The translations under genes were made by a program, and so were the position numbers. From contig NZ_ATHV01000004.1 in NCBI RefSeq assembly GCF_000422205.1, forward strand, positions 62,001 to 126,000: 64,000 nucleotides of DNA. The letters run 5' to 3'. Source of the DNA: Desulfovibrio sp. X2. Lineage in GTDB: Bacteria > Desulfobacterota > Desulfovibrionia > Desulfovibrionales > Desulfovibrionaceae. This document shows, piece after piece, positions 63,378 through 64,000 of this stretch; position 1 is the first letter of the stretch; every line of letters starts with the position of its first letter. The notes under the pieces are model-generated. The model was given only the letters and a program-made list of their open reading frames with translations. It was not told where the DNA came from and made no database searches.

Positions 63378-63581
63378 GTGGCCGCGCGGGGACGACTCGC
63401 GCGATGCGATAGGATTTCGCCTCCGACGGCGCGCCACTGGATAGGATTCATCAATAATATCCCTGCGATGTTGCCCAGCCACGCGCTTTCGGGGTAGCGT
63501 GCCCGCTTATCATTCCTAAAGCGTCGGATTAACCCGCACCCCGCGCAGGCCCGGCCCGCGCGGCCATCGCAAGGAGACCGC

Positions 63582-64000
63582 ATGCGCATCGTCCGCCTTC
63601 TTCTGGTCCTCTGCCTCGTCCTGCTCCCGGCCTATGCCCTGGCCGCGGCCAAGGGCGGCACCTTCACCGTGACCGTGAAGCCGAGCGTGCTGCCCGACTC
63701 GCACTCGGCCAGGCTCTGGCTGCCCTACCCCATGTCGAACGACGACCAGACCGTCTCCGACATGCAGGTCAGCGGCAACTACGACCGCTCGGCCGTGTAC
63801 ACGGACCCCTTCTCCGGGGCCACCTACCTCTACGCCGAATGGACGCGGCTCACGGCCAAGCCCTTCGCGGTCATGAGCTTCCACGCCGAGCCCCGCTACG
63901 CCAAGGCCACGGGCCTGAAGGACATGGGCCTGCCCGTGCCCGCGCCCATCGCCGCGCGCTACCTGGCCTCCACCGAGTGGGTGCCCGCCGACCAGTACAA
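63582..64000 (+). CDS. Transglutaminase-like exported protein, 3' partial
   Basis: The gene runs out of the window; the first ~139 residues are visible. The start ATG has AAGGAG at good spacing. Residues 1-22 form a signal peptide (LLLVLCLVLLPAYALA). A beta-rich region with FTVTVKPSVLPDSHSARLWL and LPYPMSNDDQTV follows, typical of the N-terminal domain that precedes the transglutaminase-like core in periplasmic proteins of this group. The catalytic Cys-His-Asp region would lie beyond the window, so the assignment rests on the N-terminal domain only. Confidence 0.65.
   Translation, partial: MRIVRLLLVLCLVLLPAYALAAAKGGTFTVTVKPSVLPDSHSARLWLPYPMSNDDQTVSDMQVSGNYDRSAVYTDPFSGATYLYAEWTRLTAKPFAVMSFHAEPRYAKATGLKDMGLPVPAPIAARYLASTEWVPADQY

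Overview
The window is high-GC bacterial chromosome, most probably from the Desulfovibrionaceae (Desulfobacterota). The strongest lineage marker is the 121-residue protein at 44438-44803, which matches the small FMN-binding protein described from Desulfovibrio. A flagellar flgB-flgC-fliE-fliF-fliG-fliH-fliI operon, selB, hypF, a second EF-G paralogue and many small redox flavoproteins also fit. Genes are dense and in short operons on both strands. I see no phage, plasmid, transposase or CRISPR. The extremely GC-rich third codon positions create very long spurious antisense frames, which I left out.

Layout. Bases 1-5459: a PEP-synthase-like protein cut by the window edge, a metallophosphatase, an AraC regulator and its neighbouring drug/metabolite exporter. 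Bases 5467-11012: a metal-homeostasis block. A two-gene permease with a His/Cys-rich loop faces a Fur-family (Zur-like) regulator and an ABC zinc importer. The regulator and the importer operon share a 15-bp operator. Bases 11021-24126: an SbmA-like ABC exporter, Fpg-type glycosylase, DksA-zinc-finger/BON fusion, PolX, DUF169 protein, tgt, OYE-family reductase, VOC and cupin proteins, a thioredoxin-domain protein and tRNA-His. Bases 24178-34798: selB, an RNase II/R-type nuclease, a bacterial cereblon-like CULT protein, TPR proteins, plsY, a DUF6338-like membrane protein with a small proline-rich partner, hflX and IMP cyclohydrolase.

Bases 34799-41864: the flagellar basal-body/export operon behind a candidate sigma-54 promoter. 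Bases 42006-51068: a hydrolase, MocR regulator, FMN-binding protein, umuDC, a nitroreductase, malate dehydrogenase and a three-gene flavoprotein operon. Bases 51352-64000: a GT39-like glycosyltransferase, DUF362 protein, a two-gene operon of unknown function whose larger product looks FIST-like, a DJ-1/PfpI protein, an HD-GYP protein, hypF, a BON lipoprotein, an EF-G-2 type factor and the start of a transglutaminase-like protein.

The non-coding part is dominated by two dispersed repeat families, nearly always at gene 3' ends. One is a GC-rich inverted-repeat module (16.7-17.1, 46.8, 48.9 and 56.3 kb). The other is a roughly 120-bp near-perfect palindrome (28.4-28.9, 56.5-57.0 and 60.1 kb), which at 56.4-57.0 kb is part of a 210-bp tandem array. 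The most interesting leads are the CULT protein, the zinc block with its shared operators and apparently SD-less starts, the DksA-BON fusion, the FIST-like pair, the probable AUA start of hflX and the repeats. I do not see clear evidence of a wholly new multi-gene system.
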